DNA of 64,000 bases, from the NCBI RefSeq assembly GCF_000348925.1, contig NZ_AODQ01000009.1, positions 1 to 64,000 on the forward strand, written 5' to 3'. Shown in pieces: positions 8,455-16,779 of the stretch. How positions within the stretch are numbered: the stretch's first letter is position 1; each line of letters opens with the position of its first letter. A program made the position numbers and the translations under genes. The DNA is from Cesiribacter andamanensis AMV16 (GTDB taxonomy: Bacteria; Bacteroidota; Bacteroidia; Cytophagales; Cyclobacteriaceae). The notes beneath the pieces were generated by a model that was not told the DNA's origin, searched no databases, and saw only the letters and a list, made by a program, of their open reading frames with translations.

Positions 8455-8575
8455 AAATTAAAAGGGCTCTCCGAACCCGCATCCTATCAAAACACAACTG
8501 GAACACCTTTACCATTTCATCGACCGGGCCTGGCCCAGCCCGCAGCTGTGGGCTTATCTACTGCCGCTGGCCTTT

Positions 8576-9232
8576 TTGTATGGCATAGGAGCAGCCTGGC
8601 TAGCCGGCTGGCTGCGGGTAACGCGCCGCTGGCGGGTGGGCTATACGCGCAAGCTTTTTCACTTTTTCATTTTTACGGCCGCTGGTGTGCTGCAACTGCG
8701 CTGGGGCCTGCCCGTGGTGGTGGTGTTTGGTACGGCCATTAGCCTGCTGGTGTTATGGGCAGTATACAAAGGTCCGAAAAGCTCGTTTTACCTGGCTATG
8801 GCCCGACCTTCTGATGCCCCGCAGGAACGCCTCTTTATCCTGATCCCCCTTGCCACCACGGCGGTGGGGGGCGTACTGGCCAACCTGTTCTTTGGCCCCT
8901 GGGCCGCCATTGGCTACCTGGTAGGCGGCTGGGGCGATGCTATTGGCGAGCCGGTGGGCAGCCGCTGGGGAAAACATCGCTACAAGGTGCCTTCCATGGC
9001 CGGTGTTGCCGCTACGCGCAGTCTGGAGGGCTCCGCAGCCGTGTTTGCCGTAAGTGCGCTGGTGGCCTTCTGGGGTCTGCTGGCACAGGGTACAACCCCT
9101 GCAGATGCTTTTACCTGGGCGCTGCTAATTGCCCTGGCGGCCACCAGTGTAGAAGCCGTCAGTACCCATGGGCTCGACAACCTTACCATTCAGCTGGCGG
9201 CGGCCGGCATGGCTTACTGGCTGGCCGCCTGA
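8576..9232 (+). CDS. Phytol/dolichol-kinase-like integral membrane protein (CTP-dependent kinase fold)
   Basis: At least 218 residues, with about six hydrophobic helices. The segment VGGWGDAIGEPVGSRWGKHRYKVP followed by TRSLEGS is the CTP-binding signature shared by phytol kinase, dolichol kinase and CDP-diglyceride synthase. It probably phosphorylates a prenyl alcohol or related lipid in the inner membrane. The start is unsettled: only TTG 8576 is available in the usual set, but it cuts the first helix, and coding character continues upstream to a stop at 8459-8461 without any ATG or GTG. The adjoining REP nest may have displaced the native start. Confidence 0.7.
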   Translation: MYGIGAAWLAGWLRVTRRWRVGYTRKLFHFFIFTAAGVLQLRWGLPVVVVFGTAISLLVLWAVYKGPKSSFYLAMARPSDAPQERLFILIPLATTAVGGVLANLFFGPWAAIGYLVGGWGDAIGEPVGSRWGKHRYKVPSMAGVAATRSLEGSAAVFAVSALVAFWGLLAQGTTPADAFTWALLIALAATSVEAVSTHGLDNLTIQLAAAGMAYWLAA

Positions 9233-9332
9233 TCTCCCTTGCCCTACAATCTACCTTCTAGCTTATACCCTTTACTCGCTCACTTCTCAGCAGAATTCCG
9301 TATTTTTCGGCTACCATCTAAACCCTGGCTTC

Positions 9333-10193
9333 ATGATCCGTATTGTTGCATTTACTTTTTGCGTTCTCCTGCTGGCCTCCTGCAAGACTGAGAAGGATTC
9401 GCTGGTGATCATCCAGACCCGCTATGGCGACATGACCGCCATTCTCTTCGACGCTACCCCCCGGCATAAGGAAAACTTTTTATCCCTGGCCCGCAGCGGC
9501 GCCTTTGATAGCACCACCTTTCACCGGGTCATTCAGGAATTCATGATCCAGGGCGGCGATGTAAATGCCAAAACCCCCGATGCCGACCCCATTGACTACA
9601 CCCTGCCGGCCGAATTCAACGATTCGCTTATTCACCGCAAGGGGGCGCTGGCCGCTGCCCGCCAGGCCGATCAGGTAAACCCCAAAAAAGAGAGCAGCGG
9701 CAGCCAGTTTTACATTGTACAGGGCAAGATCTTTCAAGAGGAGGAACTACGTGCCATGATGTTCAACCGCAGCCAGCAGGCAAAGCAGGAAGGCTTTAAG
9801 CGGCTGCTGGGCATGCCCCAGTACCTGCGCCTGCGCCAGGAGGTGATGCAGCTGCAGCAGGCGGGCAACTATGCGGCCATCCAGGAAAAAATGGAAGAAA
9901 GCCTTCCCCTGATCGAAAAAGAATTTGGTCCCCAGCCCCGCTATGCGCTTGACGAGCAGCAGGTGCAGGTGTATACCACCATCGGCGGTGCGCCGCACCT
10001 GGACCGCGAGTATACCGTTTTTGGGCAGATTGTAGAAGGCCTGTCGGTAATTGATTCCATTGCCAGTGTGCGAACCGCCGCTGCCAACCGCCCGGTAGAG
10101 GATATTCACATGCGCCTGCGCGTAGAAGACGTTTCCCTAAAGGAGCTGCGCAAGCGCTATCCCGCCTATTATCCCAAGGAGAACAAGAACTAA
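9333..10193 (+). CDS. Peptidyl-prolyl cis-trans isomerase lipoprotein (cyclophilin type)
   Basis: 286 residues from ATG 9333. The lipobox LLAS-Cys17 marks a lipoprotein anchored after export. The cyclophilin core is visible in FDSTTFHRVIQEFMIQGGD, SSGSQFYIVQGK and YTVFGQIVEGLSVID. Between the SQFYIV strand and the YTVFG strand there is an insertion of about 80 mostly helical residues rich in Gln and Glu, common in Bacteroidetes periplasmic isomerases. Its stop overlaps the start of the next gene (TAATG), implying translational coupling. It likely assists folding of exported proteins. Confidence 0.92.
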   Translation: MIRIVAFTFCVLLLASCKTEKDSLVIIQTRYGDMTAILFDATPRHKENFLSLARSGAFDSTTFHRVIQEFMIQGGDVNAKTPDADPIDYTLPAEFNDSLIHRKGALAAARQADQVNPKKESSGSQFYIVQGKIFQEEELRAMMFNRSQQAKQEGFKRLLGMPQYLRLRQEVMQLQQAGNYAAIQEKMEESLPLIEKEFGPQPRYALDEQQVQVYTTIGGAPHLDREYTVFGQIVEGLSVIDSIASVRTAAANRPVEDIHMRLRVEDVSLKELRKRYPAYYPKENKN

Positions 10194-11095
10194 TGAAACT
10201 GCTGATTACAGGAACCAACGGATTGCTGGGCCAGAAACTGGTTAGCCAGCTGGAGAAGGAAACTTTTTGGGACGTGCTGGCCACCTCCCGGGGGGAGAGC
10301 CGCCTGGGCGAAACAGCCATCCGCTACCAGTCCATGGACATCGAAAACAGGGAAGACGTACTGCAGACCGTAGCAGCCTTTGCTCCGGATGTGATCCTGC
10401 ATACCGCCGCCATGACGCATGTAGACCAGTGCGAGCTGAACCGGGAAGCCTGCTGGCGCGCCAATGTAGAAGCCGTACAGCACCTGATTGCCGCCGCCGA
10501 GCAATGCGGCGCCTTTCTGCTGCATGTCTCCACCGATTTTATCTTTAGTGGCGAAGAGGGGCCGTATAGTGAAGAAGCTACCCCTGCCCCGGTAAATTTC
10601 TATGGCGAAAGCAAGCTGGAGGCCGAACGCCTGGTGCAAGGGGCCCGCACCCCCTGGGCTATTGCACGCACCGTGCTGGTCTATGGCATCACTAACAGCC
10701 TGAGCCGCTCTAACATCATCGTCTGGGTAAAGAACAGCCTGGAAAGCGGCAAAGCCATACAGGTGGTGGATGACCAGTGGCGCACCCCTACCCTGGCCGA
10801 AGACCTGGCCGCCGGCTGCCTGCTCATTGCCCGCCAAAAAGCAGAAGGCATCTGGAACATCTCCGGCAAGGATTTTCTTAGCCCCCTGGAGATGGCTCAA
10901 AAAACGGCCGATTTCTTTGGCCTGGACAGTAGCCTTATAAGCAGGGCCGACAGCAGCACCTTTACCCAACCCGCCCGCCGCCCGCCCCGCACAGGCTTTA
11001 CCATCCAAAAAGCACAATCCCAATTAGGCTACCAACCCCATAGTTTTGAAGAAGGCCTGGCCCTGGTGGCCCGGCAAATAAAACAACTGCAGTAG
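10193..11095 (+). CDS. RmlD-like NAD(P)-dependent sugar-nucleotide reductase
   Basis: 300 residues. An extended short-chain dehydrogenase: GTNGLLG (residues 7-13) for the dinucleotide, HTAAMTHVDQCE, the STDFIFSG strand and the catalytic YGESK. This order is that of dTDP-4-dehydrorhamnose reductase and relatives, but the lack of rmlABC neighbours means the substrate may be another nucleotide sugar. It is translated as a pair with the cyclophilin lipoprotein, a conserved-looking but functionally puzzling coupling. Confidence 0.85.
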   Translation: MKLLITGTNGLLGQKLVSQLEKETFWDVLATSRGESRLGETAIRYQSMDIENREDVLQTVAAFAPDVILHTAAMTHVDQCELNREACWRANVEAVQHLIAAAEQCGAFLLHVSTDFIFSGEEGPYSEEATPAPVNFYGESKLEAERLVQGARTPWAIARTVLVYGITNSLSRSNIIVWVKNSLESGKAIQVVDDQWRTPTLAEDLAAGCLLIARQKAEGIWNISGKDFLSPLEMAQKTADFFGLDSSLISRADSSTFTQPARRPPRTGFTIQKAQSQLGYQPHSFEEGLALVARQIKQLQ

Positions 11096-11147
11096 CAGGA
11101 ATCCCGTTAGGAAGTCGCATATTTTCTGCTAATTAATTCTTACATTA

Positions 11148-11174
11148 GCCGGTATTACCAAATAGAATACCGGC
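11148..11174 (+). promoter_or_regulatory. Hairpin directly upstream of the symporter start
   Basis: A perfect 9-bp stem (GCCGGTATT with AATACCGGC) with a 9-nt loop ends 3 nt before the ATG. No T tract follows. It could mask the initiation region and so control translation. Confidence 0.4.
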
Positions 11175-11177
11175 CTC

Positions 11178-12753
11178 ATGAAGAAAAGTAGCCTGCTCTT
11201 GCTCCCCTCGCTCCTGCTGGCGATGGCACCGGCAATGGCCCAGGAAGTCCCTGTTTCCCCTTCTGTCGATGAACAGATCAACACCAAAGTCGCCCCCTTT
11301 ACCCAGGCCATTTCCGACTTTGTGTTCTATCCGGTACAGATCACCGAGGCCATACAAGTGCCCTTTATTCTGATCTGGCTGCTGGCCGGCGCGCTCTTCT
11401 TCACCTTTTACCTGAAATTCATCAACGTACGGGGCTTTCTGCGAGCTTTCGAAATCATAAAAGGCACCTACACCAGGCCCGAAGATCCCGGACAGACCAC
11501 GCACTTTCAGGCCTTGTCCGCCGCACTGAGTGGAACGGTAGGTCTGGGCAACATAGCCGGGGTAGCCATTGCCATTTCCATAGGGGGTCCCGGGGCTACG
11601 CTCTGGATGATCCTGGCTGGTTTTCTGGGCATGTCCAGCAAGTTTACCGAATGTACCCTGGCGGTTAAATACCGGGAGATTGATGCCGACGGCACCGTAA
11701 ACGGCGGGCCTATGTATTACCTCAAAAAGGGGTTTGCCGAGCGGGGATTTGTAGGCCTGGGCAAATTCCTGGCCGTTTTCTTCTGCATCATGTGCATTGG
11801 GGGTTCGTTTGGCGGGGGCAATATGTTTCAGATCAACCAGGCCACCCAGCAGTTTATGAGCATGCCGGGCATCTCAGATTCTTTTTTTGGCCGGCAGCAA
11901 CTGGATCTTTGGCCTGATAATGGCCCTGCTGGTAGCGGTGGTGATTCTGGGCGGCATTACCAGCATTGTAAAAGTAACCGAGAAGATTGTACCCCTTATG
12001 TGTGGCATTTACCTGCTGGGAGCACTGGTGGTGCTTGGCGCTAACCTTGGCAACCTGCCCGAAGCCTTTGCAGCCATTTTTGAAGGCGCCTTTAGCGGCA
12101 CAGCCGTTGCCGGTGGTGTGGTGGGCGCCATGATCCAGGGCATTCGCCGGGCGGCCTTCTCCAACGAAGCCGGCATTGGCTCGGCGGCCATTGCTCACTC
12201 TACCGTAAAAACCAGCATTCCCGTAACCGAGGGCTTTGTAGCCTCGCTGGAGCCCTTTATCGATACGGTGGTAGTATGTACCATGACGGCCCTGGTAATT
12301 GTGGTAACCGGCAACTACAGCGCCGCCGATGGCGATGGCATTGCGCTTACCTCCGATTCCTTTGCTACGGTGATGAGCTGGTTCCCGATCATACTGTCAG
12401 TAGCCGTGGTGCTGTTTGCCTTCTCGACCATGATCTCCTGGTCGTACTACGGCCTCAAGGCCTGGACCTACCTCTTTGGGCGCAGCAAAACGACCGAGCT
12501 GGTGTACAAAATGATCTTCTGCGCCTTTGTGGTGATTGGCTCGGCCATGAACCTGGCCGCTGTTACGGACTTTTCTGATGCCATGATCTTTGCCATGGCC
12601 TTCCCTAACATGATTGGCCTTTACTTCCTGGCACCGGTGGTAAAGCGGGAAATGAACAGGTTCCTGGACATGGTAAACAACAAACCCCAGGGCCCGGATG
12701 CCCCAAGTATGCGGGTAGTGCGGGATGAGGCTGGAGTTAAACCGATGGTATAG
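11178..12753 (+). pseudogene. Alanine/glycine:Na+ symporter (AGCS family), frame broken by one base
   Basis: Two frames together make one AGCS transporter of about 525 residues. The first (from 11178) carries a signal-like N-terminus, then TTHFQALSAALSGTVGLGNIAGVAIAI, the family signature. The second (to 12753) continues with [13 protein letters not shown] and [14 protein letters not shown]. They join at a run of seven T (11882-11888); six T would restore the frame. Everything else is well conserved, which fits a sequencing error or a very recent mutation better than old decay. The protein would import small amino acids with Na+ through the inner membrane. Confidence 0.85.
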
Positions 12754-12856
12754 GGTGGGGGCCCAGCTATGTAGTGGTGCCACAACGCAAGAGCAGAAGC
12801 CAGCAGGATCTTTGCTCCTGCAGAGTTTTGAGAAACTAAAATCGGGTACCACATGC

Positions 12857-12904
12857 CCTGTAATGAAAGAAGCCCGCTGCACAGCGGGCTTCTTTCATTA
12901 CAGG
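12857..12904. terminator. Bidirectional terminator between symporter and pafA
   Basis: A perfect 23-bp inverted repeat (arms 12857-12879 and 12882-12904, inner part GAAAGAAGCCCGCTG) with a 2-nt centre. It lies between converging genes and has A/T-rich outer ends on both sides, so it can serve both. Confidence 0.85.
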
Positions 12905-12914
12905 ACTATTTCCC

Positions 12915-14609
12915 TTATTCCAATACCTCCAGGATGGGGCTGCCGGTGGCGCCATTGGGCAGGCCAATGCCCAGCATCTGCGATACGGTAGGAGCAATGT
13001 CGGTAATGGCCTGATAGCGGTAGCTTCCGCCTCTCTTAATGCCGTTGCCATACCAGATCAGCGGTACGTGGGTATCATAGGTATAGCCCGAGCCGTGGGT
13101 GGTGGCGTAGGAGATCTTGTGCATCCAGGCCGGGTTCAGCACCAGCAGCACATCGCCGGAGCGGGGGCGGTAGTAGCCCATCTGCAACAGATGGCGTATG
13201 CCGCCGCTGTATTCATTCTGGCGCATCTGGCTGCCGGTATAGGCATCTACCGTATAAGGCTGCAGCACCAGGTAGTTTACTACTTCGGCCTGCACCTCTT
13301 CCAGATGCAGTTTGGCAGCACGTATGCGGGTATGGTTCAGGTATACCTGATCGTTGGTAATATATTCTACCAGCTCCTGCTGCTTAAAGCGTTGCTGCAG
13401 CTGCTTATTGAGCGCTGCCTTAAGCTCGCCTTCGGGATAATAACCTGCCGGCAGGCGCTCGTCCATCAGAAACTGGGGCACATCGGCAGCGGCATGATCG
13501 GCGGTAAGAAAGAGCATGTAGTTGCCCTCGCCTACCTGTGCATCCAGTGCGTCCAGCAGGCGGGCTATTTCGCGGTCCAGGCGCAGGTACATATCGTGCA
13601 GCTCCCGGGAGCGCAGGCCAAAATCATGGCCAATGATATCGGGAGTAGAATAGCTAACCGTAAACAGGTCGGGGGTTTCGTCCTGGCCCAGCCCCTCACC
13701 TGCCAGCGCTGCCAGGGCTATTTCCGTTACCAGCGTATTGCCCCATGGCGTGCTGCTGAGAATGTCATAACCCCCATTTTGCTCCTGCAATTCAGGCAGC
13801 ACATAGGGAAAGGTTGCCTCGGTTCGGCCGGCAAATACCCGTTCGTAGGGCTGGTTGTCGGGGCCGCTGTTTTGATACGCGGCTTCGGGCAGCAGCAGGG
13901 TCCAGGTACTGTCCAGGTACTGTTTGGCCAGTTGGCGGCCATTGAACTGCTGCATCCAGCCGGGCAGCTGCTCCATGTAGTAGGTGCTGGTGATAAAACG
14001 TCCGGTGGTTTTATCATACCAGTAGGCGCCATCGGGAATATGGCCGGCGGGCATTACAGCACTACGGTCCTTCAGGCTTACCCCAACTACCTTGGCCCGG
14101 CGGTTGGTGGCCAGCTTTAGCTCATCGGCCAGGTTGGTGACCAGCAGGCGATGCGGCGAGGCGGCCATGCCTGTTTCGCTGCCTACGGGTTTTTCGTCCG
14201 GATCGCCGGCGCAGTAGACTGAGCGGGCCTCTTCCCGGCTGTACCAGTTGTTGCCGATAATGCCATGTGTGGCGGGTGTAGCGCCCGAAAAAATAGAGGC
14301 ATGGCCCGGACCGGTAAAGGTGGGGATGTAGTTGTAATGGGTGTTATAGTTGACAAAACCCTCCCGCATCAGGCGCTTAAAGCCCCCTTCGGTAAATCCC
14401 TGTGCAAAACGGGTGAGGTACTCGGGCCGCATCTGGTCAATCACCAGGCCTACAATCAGTTTTGTAGCAGGCCGTTGGGGTTCCTGCAGCGCCTCCTGCA
14501 CGGCCTCAGGGGCCGGAGGGGATGAGGAGGAGTCAGCTGCCGGGGCAGGCGGCTGGGTTTTGCAGGCGGCCATCAGCAACAGGGTACTTGCAATCAATCG
14601 GAGTTTCAT
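12915..14609 (-). CDS. pafA: PafA-type alkaline phosphatase (lipoprotein)
   Basis: 564 residues. A lipobox (LLMAA-Cys16) is followed by a Pro/Ser/Ala linker and then the alkaline phosphatase core. Visible active-site residues are Asp58 (VIDQMR), the Thr99 nucleophile (PTFTGPGHA), Asn120 (GNNWY), Lys180 and Arg182 (LKDRSAV), the Asp/His pair in DIIGHDFG, the Asp-His pair in TADHAA, and the late His in THGSGY. The Thr nucleophile with the Asn/Lys/Arg set is characteristic of PafA, a phosphate-insensitive phosphomonoesterase that scavenges phosphate outside the cytoplasm. It lies 61 bp after def on the same strand. Confidence 0.93.
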   Translation of the reverse strand: MKLRLIASTLLLMAACKTQPPAPAADSSSSPPAPEAVQEALQEPQRPATKLIVGLVIDQMRPEYLTRFAQGFTEGGFKRLMREGFVNYNTHYNYIPTFTGPGHASIFSGATPATHGIIGNNWYSREEARSVYCAGDPDEKPVGSETGMAASPHRLLVTNLADELKLATNRRAKVVGVSLKDRSAVMPAGHIPDGAYWYDKTTGRFITSTYYMEQLPGWMQQFNGRQLAKQYLDSTWTLLLPEAAYQNSGPDNQPYERVFAGRTEATFPYVLPELQEQNGGYDILSSTPWGNTLVTEIALAALAGEGLGQDETPDLFTVSYSTPDIIGHDFGLRSRELHDMYLRLDREIARLLDALDAQVGEGNYMLFLTADHAAADVPQFLMDERLPAGYYPEGELKAALNKQLQQRFKQQELVEYITNDQVYLNHTRIRAAKLHLEEVQAEVVNYLVLQPYTVDAYTGSQMRQNEYSGGIRHLLQMGYYRPRSGDVLLVLNPAWMHKISYATTHGSGYTYDTHVPLIWYGNGIKRGGSYRYQAITDIAPTVSQMLGIGLPNGATGSPILEVLE

Positions 14610-14670
14610 GAAAATAGGGAATGGGCCTTGCAGGCCACCCCTTGGTAGCCGGCAAGGCCGGTGGTGAATC

Positions 14671-15222
14671 TTATTTGCGCAGGGGGGCCTGTATGCGGTA
14701 GTCGGTGCGCACCTGTCCCTTGCTGATGTTCTGCAGCTTGGTTTGCAGCAGGCGCTTTTTAAGCCCGCTCAGGTAATCGGTAAACAGCACCCCCTCGATG
14801 TGGTCGTACTCGTGCTGGATGATGCGGGCGGCAATGCCGTCATAGTCCTCGGTATGCTCCTGCCAGTCGGCATCGTAGTAGCGGATGCGGATCTGTTCGG
14901 GCCGGTACACATCGGCCCGGATGCCGGGTATGCTCAGACATCCCTCCTCAAAGGCCCAGTCCTCGCCGCTTTCTTCCAGAATCTCGGGGTTGATGAATAC
15001 TTTCTTGAAGTCTTTCAGCTCCTCGTCCATGGGCTCGCCATCCACCACAAACATGCGAATGCTTTTGCCGATCTGCGGGGCGGCCAGGCCTACGCCACTG
15101 GCGGCGTACATGGTCTCAAACATATCGGCCGCCAGGGCTTTTACATCAAGGCTGCCCTGCTCAATATCCTCGGCCTGCTTTTTCAGTACCGGATCGCCAT
15201 ATACAACTATGGGATAGATCAT
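14671..15222 (-). CDS. def: Peptide deformylase
   Basis: 183 residues. The three family motifs are all intact: GVGLAAPQIG, EEGCLSIPG (Cys metal ligand) and QHEYDHIEG (two His ligands and the catalytic Glu). It removes the N-formyl group from new proteins. The C-terminal tail (KKRLLQTKLQNISKGQV) is the long form. Its ATG overlaps the ruvX stop by ATGA, so the two are translationally coupled. Confidence 0.97.
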   Translation of the reverse strand: MIYPIVVYGDPVLKKQAEDIEQGSLDVKALAADMFETMYAASGVGLAAPQIGKSIRMFVVDGEPMDEELKDFKKVFINPEILEESGEDWAFEEGCLSIPGIRADVYRPEQIRIRYYDADWQEHTEDYDGIAARIIQHEYDHIEGVLFTDYLSGLKKRLLQTKLQNISKGQVRTDYRIQAPLRK

Positions 15223-15638
15223 CGTATTCCTTTGCTTTCCAAAAATGATTGTAAAATAATCGTGGCGCTTACCCGGTCTACCAGCTCCTTGTTTTGCCGG
15301 TCTTTCTTTTTAACCCCTCCGGCCAGTATGGCTTTCTGGGCCATGCTGGAGGTAAAGCGTTCGTCATGCAAATGTACGGGAATCTGCGGAAAATGCTTCC
15401 GTAAAATTGTGGCGCAGCCCTTAGCGCCGGCTGTGGCATCGGTATCGGTATTGTCCAGGCGGCGGGGCATGCCCACCACAAAGGCTTCTACGCTTTCCTG
15501 CCTGAGGTAAGCGGTTATAAAGGGCACCAGGTCTTTGCTGTGAATGGTCTCCAGCGGCGAGGCAATGATCTGAAGGGGGTCTGTGGCGGCCAGCCCTACC
15601 CGTTTGGATCCGTAATCAATGGCTAGTATACGCCCCAT
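15219..15638 (-). CDS. ruvX: Putative pre-16S rRNA nuclease / Holliday-junction resolvase (RuvX, YqgF)
   Basis: 139 residues from ATG 15638, two bases after the stop of the upstream gene; an alternative start ten codons earlier would sit inside that gene. The MGRILAIDYGSKRVGLA start, VGMPRRLDNTD and HLHDERFTS are the conserved RNase H-like motifs of the family, with catalytic Asp in IDYG and Glu in DERF. The protein trims the 5' end of 16S rRNA. It is the middle gene of the hemerythrin-ruvX-def operon. Confidence 0.95.
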   Translation of the reverse strand: MGRILAIDYGSKRVGLAATDPLQIIASPLETIHSKDLVPFITAYLRQESVEAFVVGMPRRLDNTDTDATAGAKGCATILRKHFPQIPVHLHDERFTSSMAQKAILAGGVKKKDRQNKELVDRVSATIILQSFLESKGIR

Positions 15639-15640
15639 GT

Positions 15641-16384
15641 CTAGTTCTGTGCGGTGAGTCCCCGCCATTTGCGGCGCACCCGCTTCTCCAGCGCCAGCGC
15701 CTTGGGAAAGAGGATCTCGTCTTCAATGTGCGAATGGCTTCTGAGGCTTTGCTCAAAGGCCTGCAGCTCGCCATACACCACTTTTAGCAGCAGGGGGGTA
15801 GTATCTGAGGTGCTGTAGTTATTGGTGAGCACCCGAATGCCCTGCATCTCATCATCGTGGCAGTCGTGCTCCACGGCTAGTTCTTCAATGGTGTTTTTCT
15901 CCATCATAAAAAACAGCCTGCCCGGATGAAAATTGCCCTGCGTGGCGGCCTGCAGCAGTAAGATGTAGGTAAAGAGCGTATCTTCTTCTTTATAGATATG
16001 GCGGATAAAATCCTCTACATAGAGGGGGAAGATAAACTTCAGGTCTTCGGCAGCCGGGCTGTGCAGCAGGTCGGCGGGGCTCAGCTCCTGGATGAGCCGG
16101 GCAATGTAGGGCAATTTATGCTTTACAAAAAGATAATGGCTGTGCTTGAGGTAGGCAATGATGATATCAACCGGTAGGCTGGTAAGGTTAGGCGTCTCGG
16201 GCTGCTGCAGGGCCGATTCCAGGCTGTCTACCACTTGCTGTACACGCAGGCCCCGCTGCTGGCATACCTGCTCCAGGGTTTGCTCGGAGTACTCGTAAAA
16301 TTCTATTCCAAAGTAGTACAGCACCGACGCAAACACGTAGTTCTTCTCAATCAGTTCTGTGATTTTGGATTTGTCGTAGCTCAC
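15641..16384 (-). CDS. Hemerythrin-domain protein with degenerate ScdA/RIC-like N-terminus
   Basis: 247 residues starting at GTG 16384. The C-terminal part shows the hemerythrin iron ligands spread over four helices: KHSHYLFVKHKLP, FIRHIYKEEDTLF, EHDCHDDEM and SHSHIEDEILFP. The first 70 residues resemble the ScdA_N domain of iron-sulfur repair (RIC) proteins (YYFGIEFYEYSEQTLEQVCQQRGL), but the usual Cys-Cys pair is replaced by Tyr-Glu. So di-iron binding and O2 or NO sensing are likely; the NO-reacting repair role of the thiol pair is not. First gene of a tight operon with ruvX and def. Confidence 0.82.
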   Translation of the reverse strand: MSYDKSKITELIEKNYVFASVLYYFGIEFYEYSEQTLEQVCQQRGLRVQQVVDSLESALQQPETPNLTSLPVDIIIAYLKHSHYLFVKHKLPYIARLIQELSPADLLHSPAAEDLKFIFPLYVEDFIRHIYKEEDTLFTYILLLQAATQGNFHPGRLFFMMEKNTIEELAVEHDCHDDEMQGIRVLTNNYSTSDTTPLLLKVVYGELQAFEQSLRSHSHIEDEILFPKALALEKRVRRKWRGLTAQN

Positions 16385-16779
16385 CGCACCAACTGTTTAA
16401 AGCAAAATAACTCTCAGAAGCCGGGTCCCGTGCTGCTGCGGGGGGGTGCCCGGCTGGTTCTGATCGCCTGTTAATCCTAAAATTTCTTCGGAAGAAAAGT
16501 AAATATACAAAAATCCCCTATGCAGTGGTAAAAAATTTCGGCCTGGCCCGCAAGATGCAACTCTGGGCGGCAGATGCATGTTTTAGGCCAAAAGAAGCTT
16601 TTTTAACCGCTCCGGTCTTGCTACCTTTCTTATTCCTATATATGCAGCAGCACAAAATTTGTTTCAGCGAAAACGAAGCAACAACCGGCAGCGTTACAAA
16701 AATACACAGACTGCATGGCCGGGCCCGCTGAGCAGGGCCCCTGTGAGAGCGATCATCTACCCAAGAAGCATTACACCCT
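16385..16779. other. Intergenic region, divergent promoters expected
   Basis: 395 bp between divergent genes. It is AT-rich in 16490-16690 and holds a small dyad TTTCTTC/GAAGAAA near 16483-16497 and two near-promoter boxes on the plus strand (TACCTTTC at about 16621). I see no convincing gene or RNA. Confidence 0.5.

Noticed and set aside
7604-8575. A CRISPR-like array, because of repeated palindromes.
   Set aside because: The repeats are themselves palindromic, occur in both orientations and are not evenly spaced by spacers; they surround a RAYT gene.
10190-11023. A 277-codon open frame antisense to the RmlD-like gene.
   Set aside because: No motif, and the sense frame has a clear Rossmann fold and YxxxK.
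11882-11888. A programmed frameshift at TTTTTTT in the symporter.
   Set aside because: No stimulatory structure or conserved slippery context could be seen, and similar breaks at other homopolymers point to an error; left as an alternative only.
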